45,219 nucleotides of DNA from Priapulus caudatus (taxonomy: Eukaryota > Priapulida > Priapulimorpha > Priapulimorphida > Priapulidae): contig NW_014577125.1 in assembly GCF_000485595.1 (NCBI RefSeq), positions 299,890 through 345,108 of the forward strand, written 5' to 3'. Shown here piece by piece: positions 33,506 through 43,010 of this stretch. Numbering within the stretch: the stretch's first letter is position 1; every line of letters starts with the position of its first letter. A program made the translations under genes and the position numbers. Below the pieces are notes generated by a model, which saw only the letters and a list, made by a program, of their open reading frames with translations, was not told where the DNA came from and searched no databases.

Positions 33506-36500
33506 GTAATTTAGTAATTGAGACTGGCACTGACTAGTTAGGCTGAGAGGGTCTATGTCCCCCAGTGTACTGTCGGAACGTACCCTGGGTACAGTCCGTT
33601 AACCGGAACGTACCCTGGTACCAGAGCATATAAATCAACGTGATTTATATGCTCTGCTGGTACTATCTAATATGCCGGACCGTACCTCGCCTACTCCACT
33701 AATGAGTCTAGGGAGTCACCTACGCCTACTCCCTAACCCTACCCCTAACCATAGATAGTTACCAGGGTACGGTCCGGTATACCGGAACGTACCCTGGTAA
33801 CTATCTGATATGGTTATGGTTAGGGAGTAGGCGTAGGCGACTCCCTAGACTCGTTAGTGGAGTAGGCGAGATACGGTCCGGCATATTAGATAGTACCAAG
33901 GTACGTTCTGGTATACCGGACCGTACCAGGGTACGTTCCGGCAGTACCCTACAGGCCTCGAATTAAGCGACGAGAGGGGCAAGGCAATTTTTCGGGGCAT
34001 GTGAGAAATTGCCTTGAATTTTCTCTAAAATGGATGGGCACCGAGGCAATTTTAAAAGGCATCAAGGCAACTCTCACAATTTGAGAAGGGCACCAAGGCC
34101 ATTGTTATGAAAAACTTTGTGTCATCGTATAAATTCTACTAAAATTTCTCTAAATTTACTGCATAACAAGCTACACACCGTACAGATCACTGGCCATTCT
34201 TGCGCGAGCGTCGTTTGAACTCGTTTCCCGCGCTTTAAATCACGCGCGGGCCGAGTCCGGGCGTGCAGCATTTAAATATTCGTGTTCTACCACGGGCATA
34301 CACAGGTGCACGATTTATCGATCGTCTACTGGCAGCGGTTGGCAGCAATACCACGTTATTGTTTTTACCGAAGGGTAGACTGGTATCCGGCCTCACTCTC
34401 TGCTAGACAATGTACACGCTCTGCGATAAACAGTGCGGCCGCGAACGAGTCTAGCCAGAGGCACCGACGGCAATTACAGAAAAGGGCAAGGCAGGTCACT
34501 GCCGTCGGTCGGGTTGGATTTTCAGGGGCAGTACGGCGATTGATAGGGGCACCGCCGGCAATTGCCGTCGGTGCCGTCGGTTAATTCGAGCCCTGCCCTG
34601 GGTGACATAGACCCTCTCAGCCTTAGTTAGTACTTAGTTTTTATCAACTGTAGAATTAATTGGAAGGTGTATTAGGCCTACTTTTCAACCAGCCCCGCGT
34701 TACAACAATCCCAAGAGACCATTCTTGTGACCGTACAACAGCAATGGCAAATGCTTGCTTAGATTCGCAGATCAGCTTAAAGATATTGCATACTATACCT
34801 TTTATACAAAACCTATAATATCACTCAACACAATCATATTCATTGTAATGCTTTTATTCTAGACACCAACAGTAAAACGCAAACGATTGTCACAGAATAC
34901 AAATTACATTACAATATACGAACAAAATATAATCTTTAACGTTTAGAAATACAAATTACTGCTAGTACAAGAATGGTAGGTATCAGCACTATCTAATAGT
35001 TCTGACACCTAACCAATGTATGATTGGGTTGAGTATAAATACCAATTTCATACAAAACCTATAATATCACTCAACACAATCATATTAATTGTAATGCTAG
35101 TACAAGAACGGTAGGTGTCAGCACTATCTAATAGTTCTGACACCTAACAAATGTATGATTGGGTTGAGTATAAACACCAATATTAATATAATTGTGATGG
35201 AAGAATTTATTAATTTGTTTAGTATTCTTATTTGTATCTGTTTACAAAACAGCTGTACTAATAATATTAATGTATTAAATAAAACTACTTATCAATATAA
35301 AGTCATTAATTTCACGTTTTCTTGTTACAGGTACACAGTATCCACAGTTACATAAGTGGTGCTCAAGGGCCCGCAGTCACACACTAGAACACCTTGTTAT
35401 TTGCCCAACAGCTGATGAGTTCCTGCAGGAATTTGGTAGGTTTACTTTAGGTCGACCAGCAGTTGATCAATGCATATCAGGGGCCTTTTATATTCAACCT
35501 TCAACTATTGTTTCAATGTTTTATATAATGCTATTTGTAGGTCAATTTAAGCCTAATTTGAATAGTAGATAAATCAGGTGGATGATCTGTATATCTAGAT
35601 CGAATAGGAATATATCTAGGTGTGGAAAAATGTAAAGAACAGCATACCTGTATTTGACAGCTGCATTTGTAGTTTATCCAATTTCCTCTTTGAAGTTGTC
35701 ATTATGCTCCCACCTGTTCCAAAAGGATCTTGTATACAACGTATCTATTTGACATGTTGCATTATGCCTGAAATATGAATTTTTAATGAGCGTGAGCAAA
35801 TTTTTAAGATGTTTTGCCAATAGATATAGCTCTAATAATAATGGCACACCCATATTTCCATCTCGCTCAACTGCTCCATGAATGTGAGTAACATAATATG
35901 TTTAATTATTCTAGGCAACAAGACGTCAAATACCAGGTATCGTATAAACAACTTCATGTCAGCGAAAAAGATGCATGAAGTGGAGATTATGTCAGAAGTG
36001 ATTGCCGTGCTTGCAACAGAACTTCAGACACCTAAGATAATTGATGTTGGTAGTGGAAAGGGCTATCTAGGCTCTTATCTTCATCTTATGCATGGGTTGG
36101 ATGTGGTTGGACTAGATTCGAGAGATGTTAACACTAATAGCGCATTGAGACGAGCAGGGAAACTGAAAAAGCACTGGCATCACATAATAGGAATTAAGAG
36201 AAACCCAGAGCAACAACAGATGGCAGAAAAGTGCCAGGTGAAGTGGAAAAATAACAACACTAAAGGAGGAGGAGGTGGAGTAGAGACAACACTCACTCCA
36301 GGTGAGGACAATACAGATCCTGGTTTATATGTAGAGGAGCATGCACCTAATCCTCGCCACAGTAGTGTGAGACAGTGCAGAAGGTCAAATAGCTCGGATA
36401 ATGCAAACGCATTGCTTACAGAGAATGAAGCAGTTTGCAAAGCTAAAACTGAAAAAGATGAAAATGGATTTTGGCAGTGTTCTAGTCCTGACATAAAAGA

Positions 36501-37440
36501 CAAACCACAGAACATAGATAACACTGTGCTGAGGGCTTCTGTAGCAACGAAAGCTACGAGGGAAACAACACCCAGCGCACCGGCTAATGTTCCTGCTGAC
36601 ACCGCAGCAACAACAGTCATGGAAATGAGTGAAAGTTCTGTTGCTGCTTACACGCCAGTTACGATGCACGTCAGCAATGAAACGTCCCTCGCGAACGTGC
36701 TTTCAACGGAGACAGAGACGGGCGGCTACGCGGGACGACTTCTCCTCTGCGGCCTGCACACGTGCGGGCCCCTCGCCGCGACGAGCGTGCGCAAGTTCGC
36801 GGACGACTCCTCCGTGCACGCAATCTGCAACGTCGGCTGCTGCTACCATCTACTAACGGACGAGTTTGCGAGCGAGCGCGTCGTTGGCACGGCGACCGAG
36901 CGCGGCGTTGCCACGGCGGACGCCGAGCCGACGTTTCCGATGAGCGACTTTCTGCGGCGGCGACGCTTCGTGATTGGTCGCAACGGCCGCATGCTGGCAG
37001 CGCAGGCGGTCGAACGACTCAGCGCGGGGCGCGCGATGCCCAGCCCGTCGCTGTTCTACCGCGCCGCCATCGAGGTGATCGCCAACGAGCGTGGCGGAGC
37101 GCGGAGTGACCGCCCGCTCGGCCGCCTCTACAGTAAATTCCCCGCCTTCCCGGAGTACGTGCGGGCCGCCGTGCGCAAGATGGAGTTACCCGGTGCGGAA
37201 CCCAGCGACGACGAATGCGACGCGTACTGGCGACGCTTCACAGAACACCGGCGCCGCCTGGAGGCGTTCTTCCAGTATCGCGTGGTGTTGGCGCCCGTCG
37301 TCGAGGCGACGGTGCTGCTGGATCGTGTTTGTTACCTGCTGGAACAGCGGCACGTGGGCGCCGTCAGACTGGTGCGCCTGTTTGAGCAGACGATCTCACC
37401 ACGATGTTACGCCATTATAGCTGAGCGTCGACAGAGTTGA
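33286..37440 (+). CDS. METTL25: METTL25 (methyltransferase-like 25), three coding exons
   Basis: This is a predicted SAM-dependent class I methyltransferase of the METTL25/RRNAD1 group; the physiological substrate is not something the sequence shows. Exons are 33286-33505, 35331-35435 and 35915-37440. Both introns are phase 1 and restore Gly codons. The product is 616 residues against about 600 in human. Exon 1 gives NVQFVDFIVNDIWSKF (human NAHTVDFYTESVWEEL). Exon 2 gives LEHLVICPTADEFLQEF. Exon 3 gives HEVEIMSEVI, the SAM-binding motif IIDVGSGKGYLG (150-161), a low-complexity insert, CGLHTCG (387-393), NVGCCYHLL (from 414) and the C-terminus SPRCYAIIAERRQS, which fits METTL25 better than METTL25B. 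A short exon between 1 and 2 could be missing, since the human protein has roughly 15-20 more residues there. Confidence 0.93.
33622..33656. repeat. Perfect 16-bp-stem hairpin inserted in MITE copy 6
   Basis: CAGAGCATATAAATCA, a 3-base loop ACG, then the exact inverse TGATTTATATGCTCTG. The surrounding CTGGTA is duplicated (33615-33620 and about 33656-33661) relative to the other MITE copies, as expected for an insertion. Confidence 0.85.
33955..34595. mobile_element. Element nested in MITE copy 6 (TIR CAGGSCTCGAATTAA)
   Basis: The left end ACAGGCCTCGAATTAAGCG and the right end (rc CAGGGCTCGAATTAACCG) are inverted. The interior repeats AAGGCAATT/GGGCACCRAGGC words on the left and GGCACCGACGGCAATT words on the right. 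Only CCCT is clearly repeated at the flanks. From memory this terminus resembles hAT-type elements of marine animals; no transposase seen. Confidence 0.7.
34804..35180. mobile_element. Two copies of a small foldback element in METTL25 intron 1
   Basis: TATCACTCAACACAATCATATT (about 34820 and 35065) faces TGTATGATTGGGTTGAGTATA (about 35018 and 35150) in inverse orientation. Between them is a hairpin GGTRTCAG-C-ACTAT-CTA-ATAGT-T-CTGACACC. The second copy (35049-35180) is compact; the first carries about 110 bp of extra sequence (34852-34962). Confidence 0.75.
35331..35435 (+). CDS. METTL25: METTL25 coding exon 2
   Basis: The acceptor TTTTCTTGTTACAG is followed by GT plus 34 codons TQYPQLHKWCSRARSHTLEH and LVICPTADEFLQEF plus G. 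The donor is GTAGGT. Other frames contain stops. Confidence 0.88.
35915..37440 (+). CDS. METTL25: METTL25 coding exon 3 (large terminal exon)
   Basis: The acceptor TTAATTATTCTAG is followed by GC plus NKTSNTRYRI..., open for 508 codons to the TGA at 37438-37440. It holds the whole methyltransferase domain. Base composition changes sharply near 36,700 from AT-leaning to strongly GC-rich with G/C third positions. Confidence 0.95.
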
Positions 37441-37896
37441 TGGCACACAATTCATCACTCACTTATAAAATAACATATTAATAATACTTTTACTTATTAA
37501 TAATATATAATAATGGTATAATATTAATATCATTATTATAAGTAGATATGGTCGTCACTTACTTGGATAAGAGGGATTTGCTGACGTTAGAGATATTGAC
37601 TAGTTAGTAGTCTATAATTTAGCCTTTTGAATTTTGAAACGTGATTGGTTTAATTTATTACGTGCCTTTAGTTTTCCTCCGGTCACTTTTTAGATCTGTT
37701 TGGCTTAAATTTCACGTTTTTACAGATATGTGAATTTGTTGCTTTTAGTGAAAATCGACGTTGTTTTGCCAATATAATCAGAGTATGTGAGCAATACTTC
37801 GTCACCTTGTCCAAAAAGATTTTCTTTTTATCTAAATGAATACATATAAAAGCTTTTAGAGTTGGTTCAATCCGGCTATGTTGATATGATTTGCAA

Positions 37897-37902
37897 AATA
37901 AA
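37897..37902 (+). terminator. Candidate polyadenylation signal of METTL25
   Basis: AATAAA lies 457 bases after the stop codon, followed by A-rich sequence. It is the first canonical plus-strand signal I noticed downstream of the stop. Confidence 0.45.
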
Positions 37903-37905
37903 TTA

Positions 37906-39906
37906 AAAAACAAAAAAACAAAAGGTAATTTGATTAAAGGCCCACTACAGTGTATATATTACAAAAAAATCAAATAACTTGCTTTCAAATGTAGATTGAC
38001 ATACGGCATTAATAATTTTATTCAACTAGTAAAGCTACAATTGAACACCCAAAGAACCAATACATCATCTTAAATGTGTACACACACCTGATAGGTGTTT
38101 ACACAGTTCCACTGAAAAGAGCCGTTTTCTTTTTAGCAAAATGATTAAATGGTATCAGCATAGAAACATTTTGGACACTGATGTTTGAAAATGTAACTGC
38201 TAGATGTAACACTAGCTCTAATTCACAATATGCTGTATATTCAAAAACTGCATAAACACGGCAAAACTTCCTTATAATTGCATGAATGTCTTCGCTGTAT
38301 CTTAACTCTACCTATATTTATTTTAGGGCGGACATGAAGATGTTGATAGTTCAGAGAAGTCTATATAGATAGAAGGCAGTTTATCATACAAATACAAAGT
38401 GTACAAGAAAAGTTGCTCACCTCTTGTATCTCACAGCACTCCGATTGCACTAAAAGTGCAATCAACTTTACAATGGCTAATGAGACACAGTCTGAGCTAA
38501 TTAGGTAGCTGTACAAAAGTCCGAACAAAAGGTAACCAGCCTACTTGCTCCTTAACATATAACAGGAAGACAGAGTCCCTGTATTCTTACTCTGAGCAAA
38601 ATGCAATCAGTGCAAAAATCTCCACTAAATTACATGCAAAAAAAAATCAATGCAGAACAATAGTTATTATGCGTATATAAGAAGGCTGATATACAAACTT
38701 TAAATATGAACGCTGAGCACAAATTCGTTTTAATTTACATATACAGGCGCACGCTCGATTAGTTTGGTTGATAATAGCAAGAGCTCATAATAGAGATTAT
38801 GAACTATTGATAATATGTTAGTATACAGAGTTCGCATAAGATACCCCCTCATATCTGCCTGATAAGATATCCCCTCATATCTGCCTGATAAGATCACCTG
38901 ATGAGATATCAGCCTGTCAGCATTTTAAATTACTAAGAATCTCCACAATGTAGTTACCGTCAATTCACATATCAATTGCAGCACTAAACATTGCAAAATC
39001 CGAAACTAATGATGAACTAACAAGTCATCGAAGCTGGCTGAACGACAAATAAATCACTATGGAGCATCGTACTTCTTATACCGTGTTTAGGCACAGAAAC
39101 GAATTCGATTATGGTAGGTTGGCAGCTTTGTGTGTGAACACGTGCACTTTGACAGCCAACAGTGAATCATCGCAGTCTACCAGTTACCAAGTTGAGGACC
39201 GACTTCTACAGTAGGCTGCCAGAAATGAGTATATTACAGTGTAGCTAAATTTACAGTTATTCAACGACGGGCTTATCGAGATCAAGCCCTTTATGCAACA
39301 TATATATGTATATACATATATTATTTAGTAGCAACTCATTTCTACACAGCAAGTTGACCTGTCAGTGACTGTCAGTTCACCTAGTAGTATAGCATCCAAC
39401 AGAAAGACCTTCCAATTAAGCGAAAAGTTAACATTATCCATGTCAATATCACATTACGAACTACACTCTGTGCGATAATGCGTAGAAAGCCCCAGGGCAG
39501 GGCAAATGTAGGCAGGATAACTGGATAACTATCACATTCGCATACTTGGAAAATAATCGACTTCAATCCACGCCTCGTGAGATTGCGCGTAGCACACCGA
39601 GTCATTGCAGTCGAGTTCATCGATTGGAGAAGTGAGTTAACTGGGCGATCCTTGTCAGATGCACAACGCAGATATCCGTGGGTGGCAGGGCACCATCTTC
39701 AACTATCTATGGAACGACAAGCTGGAAATGTCGATCGCTCTTTCACACACAGAGAAGCCGAAAGCGCAGGACTATAAGCATGTTGAGATCCCACGCTAGC
39801 CGTGCTGTCACTCTACTGCAGTCAACCACAGACGTCGCCACACGCTTGCCACCACTAAGCCTAGGATGTAGTCGTCACTTGGATGCGTTGTGAACGTGTC
39901 TGCTTT
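37906..39906. other. Intergenic region / TACC 3' UTR
   Basis: AT-rich, no exon recognised. It contains a duplicated CCCCTCATATCTGCCTGATAA word (about 38849-38895). A GATAATAGCAAGAGCTCATA segment at 38769 resembles the terminus of the 17.8-kb foldback family. The TACC 3' UTR must begin at 39906 and run leftwards; its poly(A) site is not clear. Confidence 0.5.
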
Positions 39907-39969
39907 CTACCGAGTCACTTTAGCAATGAGTTCGTCACAGATGTTTGTCAATTCCTGGTTTTCCTTTGT
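39907..39969 (-). CDS. TACC: TACC last coding exon
   Basis: The acceptor TTTCCTCCCACAG is followed by TKENQELTNICDELIAKVTR and TAG. This is the conserved TACC C-terminus. Confidence 0.93.
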   Translation of the reverse strand, partial: TKENQELTNICDELIAKVTR

Positions 39970-41055
39970 CTGTGGGAGGAAAAATTCGAATGTACGTGTG
40001 TGCAGTGCTTAACGGAACTCATACCGAGAGCAGTGGCCCTGCAATCTCACACGTCAAAAACATTAATGAAATGAATCTACGTAGCACTCACGTGAGAATA
40101 GAAATAAACTCCCGGGCGATTAAATTAACAACTAAACGATTAATATATGAATGACATGGGTTCTCATTGATATGGAAACGTCATTATTCATCTGCTACAG
40201 GCAATGTTGCACGTCGTACCTTTTGCTCGCAGATTCTATCTAGGTTAGCGACCTTCATGTCCGCCCGCTTCAGGCCGGCACGCAACGCAACTAGCTCAGA
40301 CGCATTGTTCCTCTTTATCGTCTCTATTTCCATCACAGCGCTTGAAATAAATGATCAATAATCAGACCGCTAGCCAGTGAGAGTTGCGGTGACGAGAGCA
40401 AGGCGGAAATAGCTGCTGCTTGAAACCGTGGCAAAAAAGCCTCAAGCCATGTAAGCCCGCCGCACACGCTGTGGAACTTGCTGCGCCATCGTCCACGTGG
40501 ACTGACACGTGGACGATGGCGCAGCAAGTTCCACAGCGTGTGCGCATGCAAAATCCCATTCATATGTCATTCAATTTCCAATTAATCCGTACACGCGTTT
40601 GATATTTTCTTCCACGTGTGGAAGATTGAACAGCGTGTGCGAGTGGCTGTGTAAATTTCCACACTCAATTCGCATTGTTCGCTTGGACGCATTGTATTTT
40701 TTTCTCAGCTCGCAGCTTGCATATCACAGTGTATATCAGGCAGCTCGCATAGAGGCATGTCCAAGAACTGATCGATCAAACGTCGTGGGAATGCTCACTT
40801 CAACGACGCTCCGTGTCCAAGCGAACAATCAAGAACAATGCGAATTGGGTGTGGAAATTTACACAGCCACTCCTTCGCACACGCTGTTCAAGCTTCCACA
40901 CGTGGAAGAAATGTGTTATTATCTACTCTTGACGACATGAACACACACCTTTCTAGTTTTTCCTCTGCCTTGTTTTTGAGTTCTTGGTACCTATGCTCTT
41001 GCTTTTTCAACTTGGCTTGGTACTCCTCTACCATACACTTTAGCGTGTCTTCATT
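39907..41055 (-). CDS. TACC: TACC (transforming acidic coiled-coil) protein, last three coding exons
   Basis: TACC proteins bind XMAP215/ch-TOG family proteins and clathrin or Aurora A at centrosomes and spindle microtubules through a C-terminal coiled-coil TACC domain. Exons are 41055-40949, 40340-40220 and 39969-39907, with phases 2 then 0. The joined C-terminus reads NEDTLKCMVEEYQAKLKKQE, HRYQELKNKAEEKLES, AVMEIETIKRNNASELVALR, AGLKRADMKVANLDRICEQK and TKENQELTNICDELIAKVTR, stop. It aligns with vertebrate TACC (NEEVLKKCAQEY..., EEQRYQALKVHAEEKL, EELTKICDELIAKM). The family usually has longer N-terminal sequence. The exon before 41055 (the family DLFRRYEKMKEVLEGFRK region) was not found in 41056-45219 and is probably right of the window. 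Confidence 0.92.
40220..40340 (-). CDS. TACC: TACC-domain exon, second from last
   Basis: The acceptor TTTATTTCAAG supplies C completing Ser, then 40 codons ending ...KVANLDRICEQK. The donor is GTACGA, phase 0. Confidence 0.9.
40461..40544. repeat. Perfect 39-bp inverted repeat, 6-bp spacer, in TACC intron
   Basis: Arms 40461-40499 and 40506-40544 are exact inverses (CGCACACGCTGTGGAAC ... GTCCACGTG / CACGTGGAC ... GCGTGTGCG), spacer GACTGA. The head GCCCGCCGCACACG recurs at 42890 and 42959. Confidence 0.97.
40609..40910. mobile_element. Foldback element with about 80-90 bp arms in the same TACC intron
   Basis: Left arm 40609-40689 (CTTCCACGTGTGGAAG, ACAGCGTGTGCG, GTGGCTGTGTAAATTTCCAC, AATTCGCATTGTTC) is inverted at about 40816-40910 with small indels. 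Shares the CAGCGTGTGCG word with the hairpin at 40461-40544. Confidence 0.88.
40949..41055 (-). CDS. TACC: TACC-domain exon, third from last
   Basis: The acceptor TTTCTGTTACCAG is followed by NEDTLKCMVEEYQAKLKKQE, HRYQELKNKAEEKLE plus AG. The donor is GTGTGT, phase 2. The heptad pattern continues throughout. Confidence 0.92.
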
Positions 41056-42059
41056 CTGGTAACAGAAAACACAACTGCTATCATTGCTGAACCGCTGTAC
41101 CTAATGTAGAATTTTATATGGGATTACAGGGATACAAATTAACCTCTGATCAAGGAAGTTCAATGCTTGCTTTCAAAGAGCAGAAGCCAGCAGCAGCATA
41201 ATGAGGGAGGCACCAGCCCCAAGTTCAACATTAAAGTTAAAAAAAATGCATGCGCGTGTTTTCCATCACCCTTGTGACCCACACACAACATTGCAAGAGC
41301 TTCCACTCTCTTTAAACAACAGCCTCAACTTCTCACGTTCAATAGACAATTGCCTTTATTCCTTCCTTAGGTCATCTAAATTTCTTATATCCCTCTCAGT
41401 CCCATATACTAAATACCATACTCGGAGAATTAAGGATACATTTAGGGTTAGTAGGTGAAATTCGGTCGAAATTTCAATACCATTTTATTTGATAGATGGC
41501 GCCCATGGGGAGCTATGTATACGTAAATATTATGTATGTAGCCTCCCAAACAGTTCAATATCCCCGCATACGCTTACCTTGCATATGCAAACCCCGGAAC
41601 ACCTTTAAATAGTGACGCCATGAGCGCATGCCACCCCAGCATGCGAATCAGAAACGCTGTTACAGCCGATTTCAACTGCTCTTGCTACGCGCGTTTGTGT
41701 ACATACGAGGCGATTACGCATTAATTAGTGGGCGGCAAACGAGAGATTGAAACAGAACAGTTATTTTGTCTATTTATTTATAACACGAGGACTTTTTTTG
41801 AAGTTTGTTGATGTTAAATGGTCACAAATAAGTCGCAGCAAGTACTAACAGTAGCAATTCGACTTTCTTTGGTCAATTCTAATAAACCTCTAATAAATTC
41901 TATAAACACAACCGTTCAATCATTGTGCAATGTACAAAATTGCTCATATATCCGTTGTTAGAAATGCCGAAGTTGCTGATTTTTCAAATACTATTTCTCG
42001 AAACTCACAACTCCGATTCCAAAAATGTTTGTTACGTTTTAATGTTAACATATTAAAGG
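41056..42059. other. Probable TACC intron, left part
   Basis: No TACC exon found. A minus-strand stretch at about 41290-41420 reads like a charged coiled coil (DIRNLDDLRKE, stop, RQLSIEREKLRLLFKE) but is broken by a stop and lacks family identity. TTTAGGGTTAG occurs once (about 41441). Confidence 0.45.
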
Positions 42060-42201
42060 AGAAAACGATCCCTGGAATTTTTATGGCGCTTTATTTATGA
42101 AATTGTTGAGTTTTTTAAAACATTACAAATTTTCATGCATTTTTTCAACTTATTTCCTAAATTAAAACATTAGAAAAAAATTCCAGGGACCGTTTTTTTA
42201 G
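42060..42201. repeat. Inverted repeat, TCCCTGGAATTTTT ends
   Basis: AAAACGATCCCTGGAATTTTT at 42062-42082 is inverted at about 42176-42196 (one mismatch in the core). The interior arms are AT-rich and only weakly complementary. Confidence 0.7.
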
Positions 42202-42889
42202 TTCATAATATGAACAACTTATTGCTAAAAGTTTAGGTCCCAACCCTTTGCCATTTCTGAGAAATAAGAATTTTTGATATATAGGGATGGGAATGACAAT
42301 TTGTGTTTTCAGCTGAAAATAGCCGCAGTCCAGCAGGGGGGGGGGCGGTCAGGTCCAGAGCAAAGCCTGCCTGGTCAGGGGGTTCAGGAAGTTTTTGAAT
42401 TTTCACAACTTACAAGGCATAAAATTGCATTAGGAGACACATACAGAACAGAATTGTTACAGAGCTTATTACAGTACACTGCAGGGAGCAGGGCCATAGC
42501 TACCATTAGGCAATAGGAGGCAAATGCCTCCTACAAAATTTCTTCTGGGGCCTTAAGCGGGTCCCATACCCCACGCCCTATTGGCTCGCTTCGCTCCTTG
42601 TTCTTTAACTCACAACATTTGCCTCCTACAAAATTTACCTCTGGCTATGACCTTGGCCATGCTGGCAGGGAGTATATCTTGCACTGTCATTATCATAACA
42701 CCAGAATTAATAAACAATACAAAAATTTACTTACATTCTGCAAACAAAATTATTTTAATGTACACTTCCACACTGTCCCAAAGGCTAACCTTTACATAAT
42801 ATAAGATGTTCATTGTCCAGGCAGTTTTAAATTTGTTTCTAGTCACTACAGCAGTACAGTAGATACTTTATCATATTGAACAACTTTAA

Positions 42890-43010
42890 GCCCGGCGCAC
42901 ACGTGAGTTATTTTACTCAAGTAAAATGACGCATGAGTCAAATTACTCAACGAAAATCCGCCGCACACATGAGTAAAATGACGCATGTGTCAAATTACTC
43001 AACTCTTTCG
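42890..43010. repeat. Duplicated module with GCCCGSCGCACACG head and AP-1/CRE-like words
   Basis: CGGCGCACACGTGAGT and CCGCCGCACACATGAGTAAA start two copies. Each contains TAAAATGACGCATG and GTCAAATTACTCAAC. TGAGTCA and TGACGCA occur within 8 bp of each other in the first copy. Confidence 0.7.

Larger units (their letters stand above)
33542..34621. mobile_element. Telomere-repeat MITE, copy 6, with nested insertions (METTL25 intron 1)
   Basis: The ends are GCTGAGAGGGTCTATGTCCC and inverse. The 9-bp flanks ACTAGTTAG (33533-33541) and CTTAGTTAG (34622-34630) share seven bases. The core (33542-33955) is a nearly full-length palindrome centred on CCGGTATACCGG at about 33776-33787, with CCCTAACCCTA repeats. 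It is interrupted by a hairpin insertion (33622-33656) and by a second element (about 33955-34595). Confidence 0.9.

Noticed and set aside
36180-36856. Minus-strand and alternate-frame ORFs within METTL25 exon 3
   Set aside because: Shadows of a 520-codon frame with strong family identity; GC-rich composition keeps other frames open.
41290-41420. Minus-strand coiled-coil-like stretch as an upstream TACC exon
   Set aside because: Contains an in-frame stop and lacks the conserved residues expected just before the NEDTL exon.
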